Assembly: GCA_041395625.1 (NCBI GenBank)
Contig: JAWLAE010000002.1
Coordinates: 992,001 to 1,056,000, forward strand
Reading direction: 5' to 3'
From: CADEED01 sp041395625
GTDB lineage: Bacteria; Pseudomonadota; Gammaproteobacteria; Steroidobacterales; Steroidobacteraceae
DNA: 64,000 nucleotides
The notes under the pieces are model-generated. The model was given only the letters and a program-made list of their open reading frames with translations. It made no database searches and was not told the origin of the DNA. Position 1 is the stretch's first letter. Each line of letters begins with the position of its first letter. The translations under genes were made by a program, and so were the position numbers. Positions 51,961 through 61,634 of this stretch are shown here, piece by piece.

Positions 51961-53652
51961 TCAGATCGTGGTCGCCGATTCCTGCGGCGGCGGTACGGGC
52001 TCGGCACCTGTCAGGCGAATGATCGTCGCGCGCAGCACCGCGGCGTCTGGGTTGCGCGCCAGTGCGCGCGCCCAGATGGCGCGTGCCTCGGCCTGCCGGT
52101 CGAGCGACCACAGGACCTCACCCCAGTGTGCGGCGATCTCAGCATCGGGAAACACGCGATAGGCACGCTCGAGCAGCGGCAAGGCGTTGGCCGCATCGCC
52201 ATGCCGAAATCGCACCCACCCCAGACTATCGAGTACTGCCGGATTGTCGGGCGCGGCTGCGAGCGCCTTGGCTATCAGTTGCTCTGCCCGTGGCAACTGC
52301 TGGTTGCGATCGGCTAACGAGTAACCATAGGCGTTCATGACGACCGGGTCATCCGGCCGGTCCTTGAGCAACTGCTCCAGCAGCTTGAAGCTGTCGCGAC
52401 AGTTGCCGGCCTTGTCCAACGCGAGCGCCCGCTGGTAGACGATGCTCGGATGATCGGCGAAACGTGGCTGGGCCGCATCGAGTACCGCCAGCGCCGCCGC
52501 ACTCTGGCCAACCTCGTCGAGCAGCGATGCCTTGGTCAATTCGATCTCGAGTGCAGCTTCCGGTGTCGCTTTGGCAACGTCATCGAGAAGTTTGAACGCA
52601 GCATCACGGTCGCCGCGCTTGAGTAGCAGCCGGGCCGCGCGGGCGCGGACCATGACACCGGCGCCGGCTGCGATCAGGCGCTGATAGCCTTCGAGCGCCA
52701 CGTCGACGCGATCCTGGCGCTCTGCAATTAGCGACAGGAAATAGAACGCCTCGGGTGCTGCATCCTTGGCCTGCAACAGGTTGCCGAAGCGCTGTCTGGC
52801 GCTCTCGAGATCGCCCGCCTGATAGTCGAGCCGTGCGAGCCGCAGTTCCGCTTCAACGGCAGCGATCCCGTCGCTCTGCATCGACACGAGTTCCTGACGA
52901 GCTTCTGCCAACCGATCGAGCCGAATCAGTGTGTCGACCACCGCAAAGCGGCGCTCCTGCGGCGCGAGTGCCACGGCTTCGCGCGCCAGCGCAATGGCGT
53001 TGACCGACTCACCGCGCATTGCGGTGGTGGTAGCCAGACGGGCACGCGCTTCGCCAGAGGCCGGATCCTCGTCCAGGGCTCGCTGCGCGTAGCTGTGAGC
53101 TGCCGCGAAGTCGAAGGCATCGAACGCCAGATCGGCGGCTGCGATCAACAGGTCGTAACTGGCGTCCGCTCGATCAAACACGGGCGTCAGCGCCGTGAAC
53201 AGCGGCCAGGCGCCAACGTCCTCGCTCGCCTCTGCAATGGCATCGACCACGCCGCGATCACTCGCCAGGCGATGAAACGCCAGCATCGAGTCGCGTGCTT
53301 CCGCCGTGCGCCCAAGCTTGATCGCCGCCAGCCCGCGCGCGCGCGCGGCGGCATCGACCTGCGGGTCGAGTTCCTGCCAACGGCGCGCAGCCTTCAGCTC
53401 GACCTCGAGCTGACTACATAGCTCACCGACCGTCGTCGCCCGCTGTGCGATCGCCGCATCGCGGCGGCGTTGTGCGAGACGCTGGAACTTCGCGGCCGCG
53501 GCGGGGCAGTCGCCTTGCGTGAGCGTCATTTCTGCCAGCGCGAGATCTGGATCTGTGTTCGTGGTTTCCGACAGTGCGACGACGCGCAACGGAGTCAGCG
53601 TCAGGCCGATGAGCAGCAGCGTTGCCGGAAGCGAAGGGCGCAGTACATTCAT
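51961..53652 (-). CDS. Tetratricopeptide-repeat protein, exported
   Basis: 563 residues from the ATG at 53652, giving a signal peptide (LPATLLLIGLTLTPLRVVAL). More than ten TPR-like helix pairs follow, for example AHSYAQRALDEDPASGEARA, EAFYFLSLIAERQDRVDVAL and NPAVLDSLGWVRFRHGDAAN. Longer 5' extension is possible but unlikely. In gammaproteobacteria a TPR protein in front of lolB is frequent and is thought to act in the periplasm. Divergent from prfA. Confidence 0.85.
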   Translation of the reverse strand: MNVLRPSLPATLLLIGLTLTPLRVVALSETTNTDPDLALAEMTLTQGDCPAAAAKFQRLAQRRRDAAIAQRATTVGELCSQLEVELKAARRWQELDPQVDAAARARGLAAIKLGRTAEARDSMLAFHRLASDRGVVDAIAEASEDVGAWPLFTALTPVFDRADASYDLLIAAADLAFDAFDFAAAHSYAQRALDEDPASGEARARLATTTAMRGESVNAIALAREAVALAPQERRFAVVDTLIRLDRLAEARQELVSMQSDGIAAVEAELRLARLDYQAGDLESARQRFGNLLQAKDAAPEAFYFLSLIAERQDRVDVALEGYQRLIAAGAGVMVRARAARLLLKRGDRDAAFKLLDDVAKATPEAALEIELTKASLLDEVGQSAAALAVLDAAQPRFADHPSIVYQRALALDKAGNCRDSFKLLEQLLKDRPDDPVVMNAYGYSLADRNQQLPRAEQLIAKALAAAPDNPAVLDSLGWVRFRHGDAANALPLLERAYRVFPDAEIAAHWGEVLWSLDRQAEARAIWARALARNPDAAVLRATIIRLTGAEPVPPPQESATTI

Positions 53653-53700
53653 CTGGACACTATAGCCCAAGCGCGACGGCGCCAGACTACAATGCGAGCC

Positions 53701-54792
53701 GTGAAAGACTCCATCAGAACGCGCCTCGAGAAGATCAGCGACCGGTTCGAGGAAGTGGGCCGGTTGCTCGCCGACCCACAGGTCATCAATGACGCACGAC
53801 AGTTCCGGGACTTGTCGGTGGAATACGCCCGCCTGACCACGGTTGCCGACGCCTTCACGGCGTACAGGACGCTGGAGCGGGACCTCGCGGCCGCCCAGGA
53901 ACTCGAGCACGACAGCGATGCCGAGATGCGCGCGATGGGTGCCGAAGAAGCGGCCCGGGTCACGAACGAACTCACCGCGCAGAATCTCGAGCTACAGAAG
54001 CTGCTGGTGCCGCGCGATCCACGAGACGACAGCAACATATTCCTGGAAGTGCGCGCCGGCACCGGTGGCGACGAAGCAGCCATCTTCGCCGGTGATTTGT
54101 TTCGGATGTACGCAAGATTTGCGGAGGCGCGCGGCTTTCAGGTCGAAGTTCTGTCAGAGAATCGCGGTGAGCACGGCGGCTACAAAGAGATCATTGCGCG
54201 GATCGCCGGCACCGGTGCATTCGCCCAGCTGAAATTCGAATCCGGCACGCATCGCGTCCAACGGGTACCAGCCACCGAAGCGCAGGGACGTATTCACACG
54301 TCCGCATGCACGGTCGCGATCCTGCCGGAGCTCGAGGAGCGCGAGCAAATAGAACTCAACCCGGCGGAATTGCGGGTGGACACGTTTCGCGCGTCCGGCG
54401 CTGGCGGGCAGCACGTCAACAAGACCGACTCGGCCATTCGCATCACGCACCTGCCCACGGGCATCGTGGTGGAATGTCAGGATGAACGGTCGCAGCACAA
54501 GAATCGTTCGCGTGCCATGGCGCTGCTGAAAGCCCGACTGGTGGCGGCCGAACGCGAGCAGCGCGACGCCGCCGAGGCAGCGGAGCGCAAGTCGCAGGTC
54601 GGCAGCGGCGATCGCTCGGAGCGGATCCGCACTTACAACTTTCCACAGGGACGGGTAACGGATCACCGCATCAATCTGACGCTCTACAAGCTGGCCGACG
54701 TGATGCAGGGCAAACTGGATGAACTGATCGGCGCCCTGCAGCAGGAGCATCAGGCCGAACTGCTCGCTGACGAGGAGCGCCGCGGCGCCTGA
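53701..54792 (+). CDS. prfA: Peptide chain release factor 1
   Basis: 363 residues from the GTG at 53701, which matches the usual VKDSIRTRLEKISDRFEEVG opening; an ATG at 53692 would add three residues. The GGQ motif is RASGAGGQHVNKTDSA and the stop-codon reading PAT motif is RVPATEAQGRIHTSACT. QDERSQHKNRSRAMALL and FPQGRVTDHRI complete the family set. It reads UAA and UAG. PrmC, which methylates its GGQ glutamine, is encoded at 61635, not adjacent. Confidence 0.95.
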   Translation: MKDSIRTRLEKISDRFEEVGRLLADPQVINDARQFRDLSVEYARLTTVADAFTAYRTLERDLAAAQELEHDSDAEMRAMGAEEAARVTNELTAQNLELQKLLVPRDPRDDSNIFLEVRAGTGGDEAAIFAGDLFRMYARFAEARGFQVEVLSENRGEHGGYKEIIARIAGTGAFAQLKFESGTHRVQRVPATEAQGRIHTSACTVAILPELEEREQIELNPAELRVDTFRASGAGGQHVNKTDSAIRITHLPTGIVVECQDERSQHKNRSRAMALLKARLVAAEREQRDAAEAAERKSQVGSGDRSERIRTYNFPQGRVTDHRINLTLYKLADVMQGKLDELIGALQQEHQAELLADEERRGA

Positions 54793-54794
54793 GT

Positions 54795-56243
54795 ATGGCT
54801 ACGAGCGTCCTGCCTGTCGACGACTGGGCCGCTGCGCCGGAACTGCGCATCGACACGGCGACCGGCGTCGCCGTGCATCTGCCACTCGCAGGCCCCGGTG
54901 CACGTTCGTTCGCCTTCCTGCTGGACTGGATCATCCGCTCGAGCACCGCCGCGGGCTGGTATTTGTTAGCCGCCTGGGGAATGAACGGTCGCGTCACGCT
55001 CGGCATCCCGGACGACGCCGAGACGCTGTGGTACATGCTCGTGGCATTGCCTGCGTCTACGATCTATTTTCTGTACCACATCGTGCTCGAAGTGGCGTTG
55101 CGAGGCCGCACGCCCGGCAAGCGTATGGCCGGCGTTCGGGTGCTTGGCGCCGACGGCCGTACTGCCAGTGTGGGCGCGCTGCTGTTGCGCAATGTTTTTC
55201 GACTGGTGGACGCGATGCCGTTCGCATACGTCGTCGGGCTGGCATTCGTCTTTGGCACACGCCGCCATGTTCGCGTTGGCGACCTCGCCGCGGGCACGGT
55301 GCTCGTGTACGACTGTATCGATAGCCACGCCGCCGCAGCGCCAACTGCGAGCGACACACTGGAGGCAGCGCTGGCACCACTGACAGAGTATCGTGCGTTG
55401 GCGCGCGAGGTGGCGATTGCACGCCGGACACGATCTTTGTCGGCCCGCGCGCCGCTCGAGGCTCGCTACGGCGAGCTGCACGCAATGGTCGAAGCGAACT
55501 CCCTGCACTTGGGGTACGGTCTCTGGAGCCTGTTCCGCGATCAACTGCCGGCTGCACTGTACGCGATGCGCACGCATCTGCTCTGGTCGACGCTATGGTT
55601 CCTGCTGTGCGTGTTCGCCGGCGGTTGGCTGGTGAGCAGCTACCCCGATCTGATCGCACTGTTCGCGTCCCCTGACATGATTGCGACAGTCGAGCGCGGT
55701 GAACTTTGGACTGACAGCCTCCTGAACGTCACACCTTCGTCGGTGCTGTCGATCGACCTGCTCACCAACAACATCGTGGTAGCGCTGTTTGCGTTCGTAT
55801 CGGGATTTCTGTTCGGACTCGGCACGCTGTACATCATCGGCACGAATGGCCTGCTGATCGGCGCACTATTCGCGTTTGCGGCACATCATGGGCTCGATGA
55901 ACGGCTGTTCCAGTTCATAATCGCCCACGGACCGGTGGAACTGGCCTGCATCTGCATCGCCGGCGCCGCGGGCGCTTACGCCGGTGAAGCACTGTTTCGC
56001 AGCAACGCCGGCGAGCGAGCCATCGCATTCGCGGCTGCCAGCAAGCAAGGTGGCAAGGTATTGTTGGCCGTGAGCGTCCTGCTGCTCGGCTGCGGTTTCA
56101 TCGAAGGCTATATCTCACCGGACCTCGACATACCCCTGTGGCCGCGAGTCGTGATCGGTGTCGGCTATTTCCTGTTCATGATCGCGCTGTTGAGTGGCGC
56201 GCTGTTCGGCCGCAGCCGCAGCCGTACCCCGATCGTTATCTAA
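54795..56243 (+). CDS. Fused RDD domain - SpoIIM domain membrane protein
   Basis: 482 residues. The first half is an RDD protein: RSFAFLLDWIIRSSTAAGWY, TPGKRMAGVRVLGADGRTAS, then GTRRHVRVGDLAAGTVLVYD. The second half is a SpoIIM-like (stage II sporulation M, DUF95) domain with several helices, from YRALAREVAIARRTRSLSAR to LLTNNIVVALFAFVSGFLFG and FIIAHGPVELACICIAGAAG. These two modules are usually separate neighbouring genes in MoxR-type clusters, and the rest of that cluster is on the opposite strand at 56258-61602. Start is 2 bases after prfA. Confidence 0.85.
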   Translation: MATSVLPVDDWAAAPELRIDTATGVAVHLPLAGPGARSFAFLLDWIIRSSTAAGWYLLAAWGMNGRVTLGIPDDAETLWYMLVALPASTIYFLYHIVLEVALRGRTPGKRMAGVRVLGADGRTASVGALLLRNVFRLVDAMPFAYVVGLAFVFGTRRHVRVGDLAAGTVLVYDCIDSHAAAAPTASDTLEAALAPLTEYRALAREVAIARRTRSLSARAPLEARYGELHAMVEANSLHLGYGLWSLFRDQLPAALYAMRTHLLWSTLWFLLCVFAGGWLVSSYPDLIALFASPDMIATVERGELWTDSLLNVTPSSVLSIDLLTNNIVVALFAFVSGFLFGLGTLYIIGTNGLLIGALFAFAAHHGLDERLFQFIIAHGPVELACICIAGAAGAYAGEALFRSNAGERAIAFAAASKQGGKVLLAVSVLLLGCGFIEGYISPDLDIPLWPRVVIGVGYFLFMIALLSGALFGRSRSRTPIVI

Positions 56244-56257
56244 CTAGTTCATGCCGT

Positions 56258-57556
56258 TCAGACCCGCCGCTGGCGCCGCCGCTGGCGATAGGCACTGAGC
56301 ACCGCCTGCTCCAGATGCCGCTCTTCCGCGATCACCACGGCAGCACCGGCACCAGCCAGTACGCCGGTCTGCCGAGCGATGCGGTCCGATTCCGCCCGAG
56401 CTGCCAGCGCGATCCAGGGATCGCGCCAGTTCTGTGCGGGTCGCTCGGCAAGTGCCAACAAGGCTGAGCTGTCGAGTCCGGCACAGATCACGACGTGGCG
56501 CGGCAGCAGCAGCGCTGTCGCCGCCTGCAGCGCGCCGATCATCAGCGGGTCGCCGAGATCGGTGAGCCATACGACCAGGCTGCGCGACCGCAGCATCTGT
56601 AGGACTGCTTGCGCGGCCACGGCCGGCTGCGACTCGGTTCGCTCGCTGACCAGTTGCTCCAGCGTATCGCGCACCCGGCGCACGCCGACGAGCCCGCGCC
56701 CCGGCGGACAACGCGCCAGCACACGGTCTGCGTACGCGACCAGCCCGACCCGGTCGTCGAGGCGCGCGGCGTGCTCCGCGAAGCGTGCTGCGATATTGGC
56801 GTAGACACCTAGTCGATCGAGTTCGCCGACCCGCATTTTCGACATCCGGCCCGCATCGACGACGACGACGATTTCGAGATGCTGATCTTCACTCATGTCG
56901 CGTGCGATCAACGCACGCGCACGCGCGCTCGCCTTCCAGTCGATGCGCGACAGCGGATCGCCGGGAACGTAATCGCGCAGCTGGAACAGCTCGCGGCCAT
57001 GACCCGGCGCCGCCCGCACCGCGTCGCCGCGGACATCGCCGGCGGTCCGGGCGCGTACGCCGTACAGCGAATCGGGAGCGACATTGAACGACACCGGCAG
57101 CGGCAGGGTCCGCGACCACCATGCCAAACCCAGTCGCCCGAGCACGCGCGCAGGCAACGGCTCGCACGCGGCAGGCCCCAGGCGCACGGGCCGCACGCGC
57201 CAGCGCTCGCTCGCCTCCGCCGACGCTGGAATTTTCCGGTCCGTTACCTTTGCGTCGCCGGCCAGTGCTGCTGGCAGCAACCGCGCATACTGAACTGTCA
57301 GCGTGCGCGGCAAGTCGTGCCGCAAACTGAAGCTGGCGGTGGTTACACGGCCTAACAGCAAGCGCTGCTCGAAGCGGATCTCGGCCAGGATCTGCACGTG
57401 CGGTGTCAACCAGGCTTCGATTGCGAGGCCGGCACAGAGCAACGCAGCAGGCCAACACCAGGCCCATTCCATGCCGGGATCGCCGGACCAGGCGCCCGTG
57501 ATTGCCAGCACTGCCGTCAACGCGATCAGGAAATAGCCACGCTCAGCGAGGTGCAT
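56258..57556 (-). CDS. DUF58 domain protein
   Basis: 432 residues. Two N-terminal hydrophobic segments, then the DUF58 signature LRDYVPGDPLSRIDWKASAR, a VWA-like domain (DQHLEIVVVVDAGRMSKMRV with the DxGxS-like metal site as DAGRMS) and DDRVGLVAYADRVLA. It follows moxR by 15 bases. MoxR-DUF58 pairs are thought to assemble or remodel envelope protein complexes. The specific target is unknown. Confidence 0.9.
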   Translation of the reverse strand: MHLAERGYFLIALTAVLAITGAWSGDPGMEWAWCWPAALLCAGLAIEAWLTPHVQILAEIRFEQRLLLGRVTTASFSLRHDLPRTLTVQYARLLPAALAGDAKVTDRKIPASAEASERWRVRPVRLGPAACEPLPARVLGRLGLAWWSRTLPLPVSFNVAPDSLYGVRARTAGDVRGDAVRAAPGHGRELFQLRDYVPGDPLSRIDWKASARARALIARDMSEDQHLEIVVVVDAGRMSKMRVGELDRLGVYANIAARFAEHAARLDDRVGLVAYADRVLARCPPGRGLVGVRRVRDTLEQLVSERTESQPAVAAQAVLQMLRSRSLVVWLTDLGDPLMIGALQAATALLLPRHVVICAGLDSSALLALAERPAQNWRDPWIALAARAESDRIARQTGVLAGAGAAVVIAEERHLEQAVLSAYRQRRRQRRV

Positions 57557-57571
57557 GCCAGAATCCTTAGT

Positions 57572-58522
57572 CTAGCGCGGCACTGGCACCCGACCGAGTA
57601 TCGACTCGACCAGTGCGGTATCGGTATCGCCCTCGACACTGGCCTGGGGCGAGAGCGACAGGCGATGTGGCATCACCCAGCGCGCCACGTCTTTCACATC
57701 GTCGGGCGATACGTGCTCACTGCCGCGTAGACCTGCAACGACGCGCGCGGTACGCACCAGTGCCAACGCGCCACGTGTCGACAATCCGAGGGAAATGCGC
57801 GGATGCTCGCGCGTCGCCTGCGCAAGTTCGAGGACGTAGCCCAGCAACGCTTCGGAGACGTGGACTGCCACAGCCCGCGCGCGCGCCGCAGTCAACAACG
57901 CCGGTTCGACTACCGCGAGGTCAGCCGGTATTTGTGGAGCACCGCCCAGATCGGCGCCATAACGTGACAGGATCTGGCGCTCGACTGATGCATCCGGATA
58001 ATGCAGATCGAGCCGTAGCATGAAGCGGTCGAGCTGTGACTCGGGCAATGGATACGTGCCTTCGAATTCATGCGGATTCTGGGTTGCCACCACGAGAAAA
58101 TCGGCCGGCAGCGGCCACACTTCCCGTTCCGTGCTCACTTGCCGTTCTTCCATCGCCTCGAGCAGGGCCGACTGCGTCTTGGGTCCGGCACGATTGATTT
58201 CATCTACCAACAACACGTCTGCGAACAGCGGACCTCGACGAAACTCGAAGCCTCGCTTGGCCTCGTCATAGACATGCACGCCGATGATGTCGCTGGGCAT
58301 CAGATCGGCGGTGCCCTGGATCCGCTCGAAGTCGCCGCCCAACACGCGCGCAAATGTCTTGGCCAGCAACGTCTTGCCGAGGCCTGGCGGGCCCTGGATC
58401 AGCACGTGGCCGCGGGCGATGAGCGCGACGACCAAAGCCCGCACCGCCGTCTCCGACCCGACCATGACACGCGCCAGCTCGCGCTGGATAGCCTGTTCGA
58501 ACTTCACGATGTCGTCATTCAT
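57572..58522 (-). CDS. MoxR family AAA+ ATPase
   Basis: 316 residues. Walker A ILIQGPPGLGKTLLAKTFAR (as VLIQGPPGLGKTLLAK), Walker B VLLVDEINRAGPKTQSALLE, MEERQVSTEREVWPLPADFL, sensor VVATQNPHEFEGTYPLPESQ. The C-terminal lid is ARATREHPRISLGLSTRGAL. MoxR chaperone-like ATPases act with VWA/DUF58 partners. It overlaps the DUF4350 gene by 8 bases and is followed by DUF58. Confidence 0.93.
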   Translation of the reverse strand: MNDDIVKFEQAIQRELARVMVGSETAVRALVVALIARGHVLIQGPPGLGKTLLAKTFARVLGGDFERIQGTADLMPSDIIGVHVYDEAKRGFEFRRGPLFADVLLVDEINRAGPKTQSALLEAMEERQVSTEREVWPLPADFLVVATQNPHEFEGTYPLPESQLDRFMLRLDLHYPDASVERQILSRYGADLGGAPQIPADLAVVEPALLTAARARAVAVHVSEALLGYVLELAQATREHPRISLGLSTRGALALVRTARVVAGLRGSEHVSPDDVKDVARWVMPHRLSLSPQASVEGDTDTALVESILGRVPVPR

Positions 58523-59849
58523 GATGCAACTGCCTGTCGATGCGCAAAATCAGATTGTGGACCTCACGCAGCGGCACGCGGCGCCCGGCCAGAGTGGCGT
58601 GATACCAGCGCTCGAGCTGGTGGAGATCGTGGCGAGAAATGCTGGCTTGAGTTTCGAGCCAGCGCCACACCGCACGTGGCTCAGCAGCGATCGGTCGCAC
58701 CGTCGCACTGCTGCGCACTGCGAGGCGGCGAAAGAACTGCTCGTAGATAAAACGCGCGCCGGCGGCCGGTCGCAAGCGCCCCGCGAGCATGCCGCCTGCT
58801 GCTGCGATCAGCTCTGTCGTGCCTGGCGCCGCTGGCGCGCCGCGCGGCACGGACAGACGCGTACCGCCGATCACCCATACCAGCCAAACCAGCACCAGCA
58901 CTGCGAATGTCACGTGCAACCTCGAATCGCGCCAGAACTGCCCGGCGTCGTATGTCAAAGAAGCGCCCTGCCGCAGATCATCGAACACCACTGTGCCATT
59001 CGCAGCCACGCTGTAAGCCACCGTATTGGCTAACAATTTGGCATTGTCCGCCCGGCTGAGTGCACCGTTGGCGAACAATCCCGCCACTGTCGCGACGATG
59101 ATGCGGCCGCGGCCCAGGGGCCGCACGAACAGCACGCCCTCTCCGCTTCGCTGTTCGGTTGCCAGCGCGAAAGCAAACGACTCGTACGGCGTCCGCAACA
59201 GCCAGGGCCTCGCCGGCGCCGTCGACAGCACCTCGAGTGAGCGCACTTGTTCCATCAGCGGATGGCTGCCTCGAGTTCGCGCGACGATGCGAACGTTCTC
59301 CCGGCGAGTCAGCGCGGCGAGCGTTTCCTGCAGATCATCCGCAGACGACTCTGTGCTCGGCAAAGACGCATCCGTGCCCGCTCGAGCGCCCTGCAAACGC
59401 TCACTACGTGCCGCCGGCGACTCGAACTCCAATCCCGACAACGATTCCAGCTCGGCGAGCACCGCGCTCGTGCGTCCCGCGGACCACGGCGGCGTGTCGG
59501 TCAGGGCAGCTAACAACAAGAGCGTGTTGCCGCTGCGCACCCACTGATCGAGTGGCACGAATTCCTCGGCGTGGAAACGCTCGACGCCGGGCAAAGTGAC
59601 CACCAAGAGATTGCCAGCGGACGCCGGGCTCATCGCAGCCAGGCTATCGTAACGGCTACGCATCGAACGCACCTCGATGCCCTGCTGCGCGAGCCAGGCG
59701 CGCGCACCGGCGTAACCGTTGGCGTCAGTCGTATCGGTGGTGGGGCGGGTGACACCATCCTGCAGGCCGGCGGGTGAACCGATGAACAATATGTAGAACA
59801 GCGCCAGCGCGCCGACCGCGAACAGCAGGGCGAGCGCGCGCTGCCTCAT
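58515..59849 (-). CDS. DUF4350 membrane protein
   Basis: 444 residues. One N-terminal helix (ALLFAVGALALFYILFIGSP), then a periplasmic part with NGYAGARAWLAQQGIEVRSM and PLDQWVRSGNTLLLLAALTD typical of DUF4350, another helix near residue 310 (TFAVLVLVWLVWVIGGTRLS) and a cytoplasmic C-terminus. It overlaps moxR and the DUF4129 gene by a few bases, so translation is coupled. Role in the MoxR system not known. Confidence 0.85.
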   Translation of the reverse strand: MRQRALALLFAVGALALFYILFIGSPAGLQDGVTRPTTDTTDANGYAGARAWLAQQGIEVRSMRSRYDSLAAMSPASAGNLLVVTLPGVERFHAEEFVPLDQWVRSGNTLLLLAALTDTPPWSAGRTSAVLAELESLSGLEFESPAARSERLQGARAGTDASLPSTESSADDLQETLAALTRRENVRIVARTRGSHPLMEQVRSLEVLSTAPARPWLLRTPYESFAFALATEQRSGEGVLFVRPLGRGRIIVATVAGLFANGALSRADNAKLLANTVAYSVAANGTVVFDDLRQGASLTYDAGQFWRDSRLHVTFAVLVLVWLVWVIGGTRLSVPRGAPAAPGTTELIAAAGGMLAGRLRPAAGARFIYEQFFRRLAVRSSATVRPIAAEPRAVWRWLETQASISRHDLHQLERWYHATLAGRRVPLREVHNLILRIDRQLHHE

Positions 59850-60802
59850 GTCGAGGGCAGCGCCGAGGGTTGTGCCAGAGACTCGAGCACTTGTCGTCCG
59901 GCCCGCTCGGCGGCATCGAGCGTCTCGGGAGCGGGCAGCTCCTTGGCGAACAGGACTTGCTCCGCGGTGTGCCCAAGCTTCAGCAGTTGCGATGCGGGCA
60001 GCACTGGCTCACGATTGATCACTGCCTGTATCTCCCGGATCGTCAACGACCGCCACGGCACACGGCCGCGCAGGACGACGAGACGGTCGACCACGAGTTG
60101 CAGCAACGCACCGGGACGATCGGGCAATGGCAGACGGGCGACATCGCCCAGCGCGCCAGCCTGCCGCGCGCCACGGACCGGGACACCTTGCGCAGTGGCG
60201 CGCCGCCGGCGACTCGTCAACAGACCAGCCGCGTGCAGCTCGCCAGCAATGATGAATATCACGAAGCCAAACAACACTAGGTAGCCCAGGGTCGTCAGCG
60301 CACGCGACAGAGCCTCGGAGAACTTGAAGCTGCCGGAAAATCTCGCCAGCCAGTCGGTATCGTTCGCTTCATCAGCACCGAACAACTGCCCGAGCCAGCG
60401 CTTGAATCGTTGCCAACGTCCGAGCGACTCGTCCGCCCCCGAGTCGAACGGACCGAGTGCGGCTGCGAGCGCGCCAAGATCGGGCTTGCTGCGTATCGGC
60501 GCGCCAGCCTCAGCGTCGCGCGCCAGCACTGCCAGCGCCGCAAGACTGCCAACCGACAAAGAATCACTGCGGGCCTGCCACGCCGGCGGCAGCAGCGCTT
60601 GCCAGGATGCCGCCGCGATCAAGTCTGGAAGTTTCGGGCAACGTTGAACGATCCGCGCGTAGCCCACATCCACGATCGGATCGAGGCGTGCCTGACAACG
60701 ACCCAGCTCCGCCAACACAGATTCGTCTGCCTTGCTGCCAGCCGCAATTGGCAGCGCCATCGCAGACACCAGCAGCCACATCACGACGGCACGCGGGCTC
60801 AT
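59846..60802 (-). CDS. DUF4129 membrane protein
   Basis: 318 residues. A signal or membrane segment at the N-terminus (VVMWLLVSAMALPIAAGSKA), a periplasmic helical domain, one helix near residue 175 (YLVLFGFVIFIIAGELHAAG) and a cytoplasmic end in which LQLVVDRLVVLRGRVPWRSL and LTIREIQAV follow the DUF4129 pattern. Its ATG overlaps the stop of the upstream gene by one base, and its own stop overlaps the DUF4350 start. Confidence 0.8.
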   Translation of the reverse strand: MSPRAVVMWLLVSAMALPIAAGSKADESVLAELGRCQARLDPIVDVGYARIVQRCPKLPDLIAAASWQALLPPAWQARSDSLSVGSLAALAVLARDAEAGAPIRSKPDLGALAAALGPFDSGADESLGRWQRFKRWLGQLFGADEANDTDWLARFSGSFKFSEALSRALTTLGYLVLFGFVIFIIAGELHAAGLLTSRRRRATAQGVPVRGARQAGALGDVARLPLPDRPGALLQLVVDRLVVLRGRVPWRSLTIREIQAVINREPVLPASQLLKLGHTAEQVLFAKELPAPETLDAAERAGRQVLESLAQPSALPST

Positions 60803-61602
60803 TATTCGGCCACTGACAAGTCCATGCGCCGGCGCTTGAAGTCCTGCAGCACAACGAGCGCGAGGGCGGTGGCAAATGGCGTGCCGATGGCACCGGCGAC
60901 AACGGCGACGACCGCCTGCAGCGCGCCAATGACCGCGATGTCACCGAGACCAAGCAACGGTGCGACGACTGCCGAGAGCATGGCGAGCATGAAAAAGAAC
61001 ACCAGCAGAACGGTCAATGCGACGATCACGATAGCGGTCAGGCGCCACAGATTGCCCCGCACGAGTAGGTAGCTGCTTCGCAGCGCCGCCACCAGTTGCA
61101 AACCATCACACCAGTAGAGCGGTACCGCCAGCGCCAGGCGGCCGAACAACCACCACGCTGTCAGAGTAATCACTATCAAGACAAAGGGTGAGGACACGCC
61201 CACCAAGGTCAGCAACAACGGCGCTAGCAACAGCGCCGATACGATGATCGATATGACGACGGCGCCCGGCACGCGCGCCAACGTCGCCAGCAAGAGCGGG
61301 CCAAGTGCATTCTCGGCCGCGCGCCCCGCGGTAGACTGACGCAGCAGCATTGCACCGGCCATCCAGGCTCCGACCGCTGCGACGAGCCCGTAAATCAGCC
61401 ACCATAGTGGCCCCTTCTGTGCGAGCGACACACTGAGCGAACCCTGTAGTGAGTCGTAGAAGGCGGGCAACTGGGAGGCGATGACCAGGGGCGCCGACAG
61501 TGGCAGGGAACGCAGCAAAGACGCGCGGAACAATCGGACACCGGCATCCAGCACTTCGCCAATCAGCAACGGTCGCGACAATGGGGTGGAGTTCTGCAAC
61601 AT
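60802..61602 (-). CDS. Multi-pass membrane protein of the MoxR operon
   Basis: 266 residues with about six membrane helices (for example PLWWLIYGLVAAVGAWMAGA and AGAIGTPFATALALVVLQDF). RPLLIGEVLDAGVRLFRASL at the start is common to membrane proteins that head such operons. No motif shows catalysis. It is the first gene of the five-gene minus-strand operon ending with DUF58, and is divergent from prmC with 32 bases between starts. Confidence 0.75.
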   Translation of the reverse strand: MLQNSTPLSRPLLIGEVLDAGVRLFRASLLRSLPLSAPLVIASQLPAFYDSLQGSLSVSLAQKGPLWWLIYGLVAAVGAWMAGAMLLRQSTAGRAAENALGPLLLATLARVPGAVVISIIVSALLLAPLLLTLVGVSSPFVLIVITLTAWWLFGRLALAVPLYWCDGLQLVAALRSSYLLVRGNLWRLTAIVIVALTVLLVFFFMLAMLSAVVAPLLGLGDIAVIGALQAVVAVVAGAIGTPFATALALVVLQDFKRRRMDLSVAE

Positions 61603-61634
61603 CTCTGCCTGTGACTGTAGCAGAGGGCATTATC

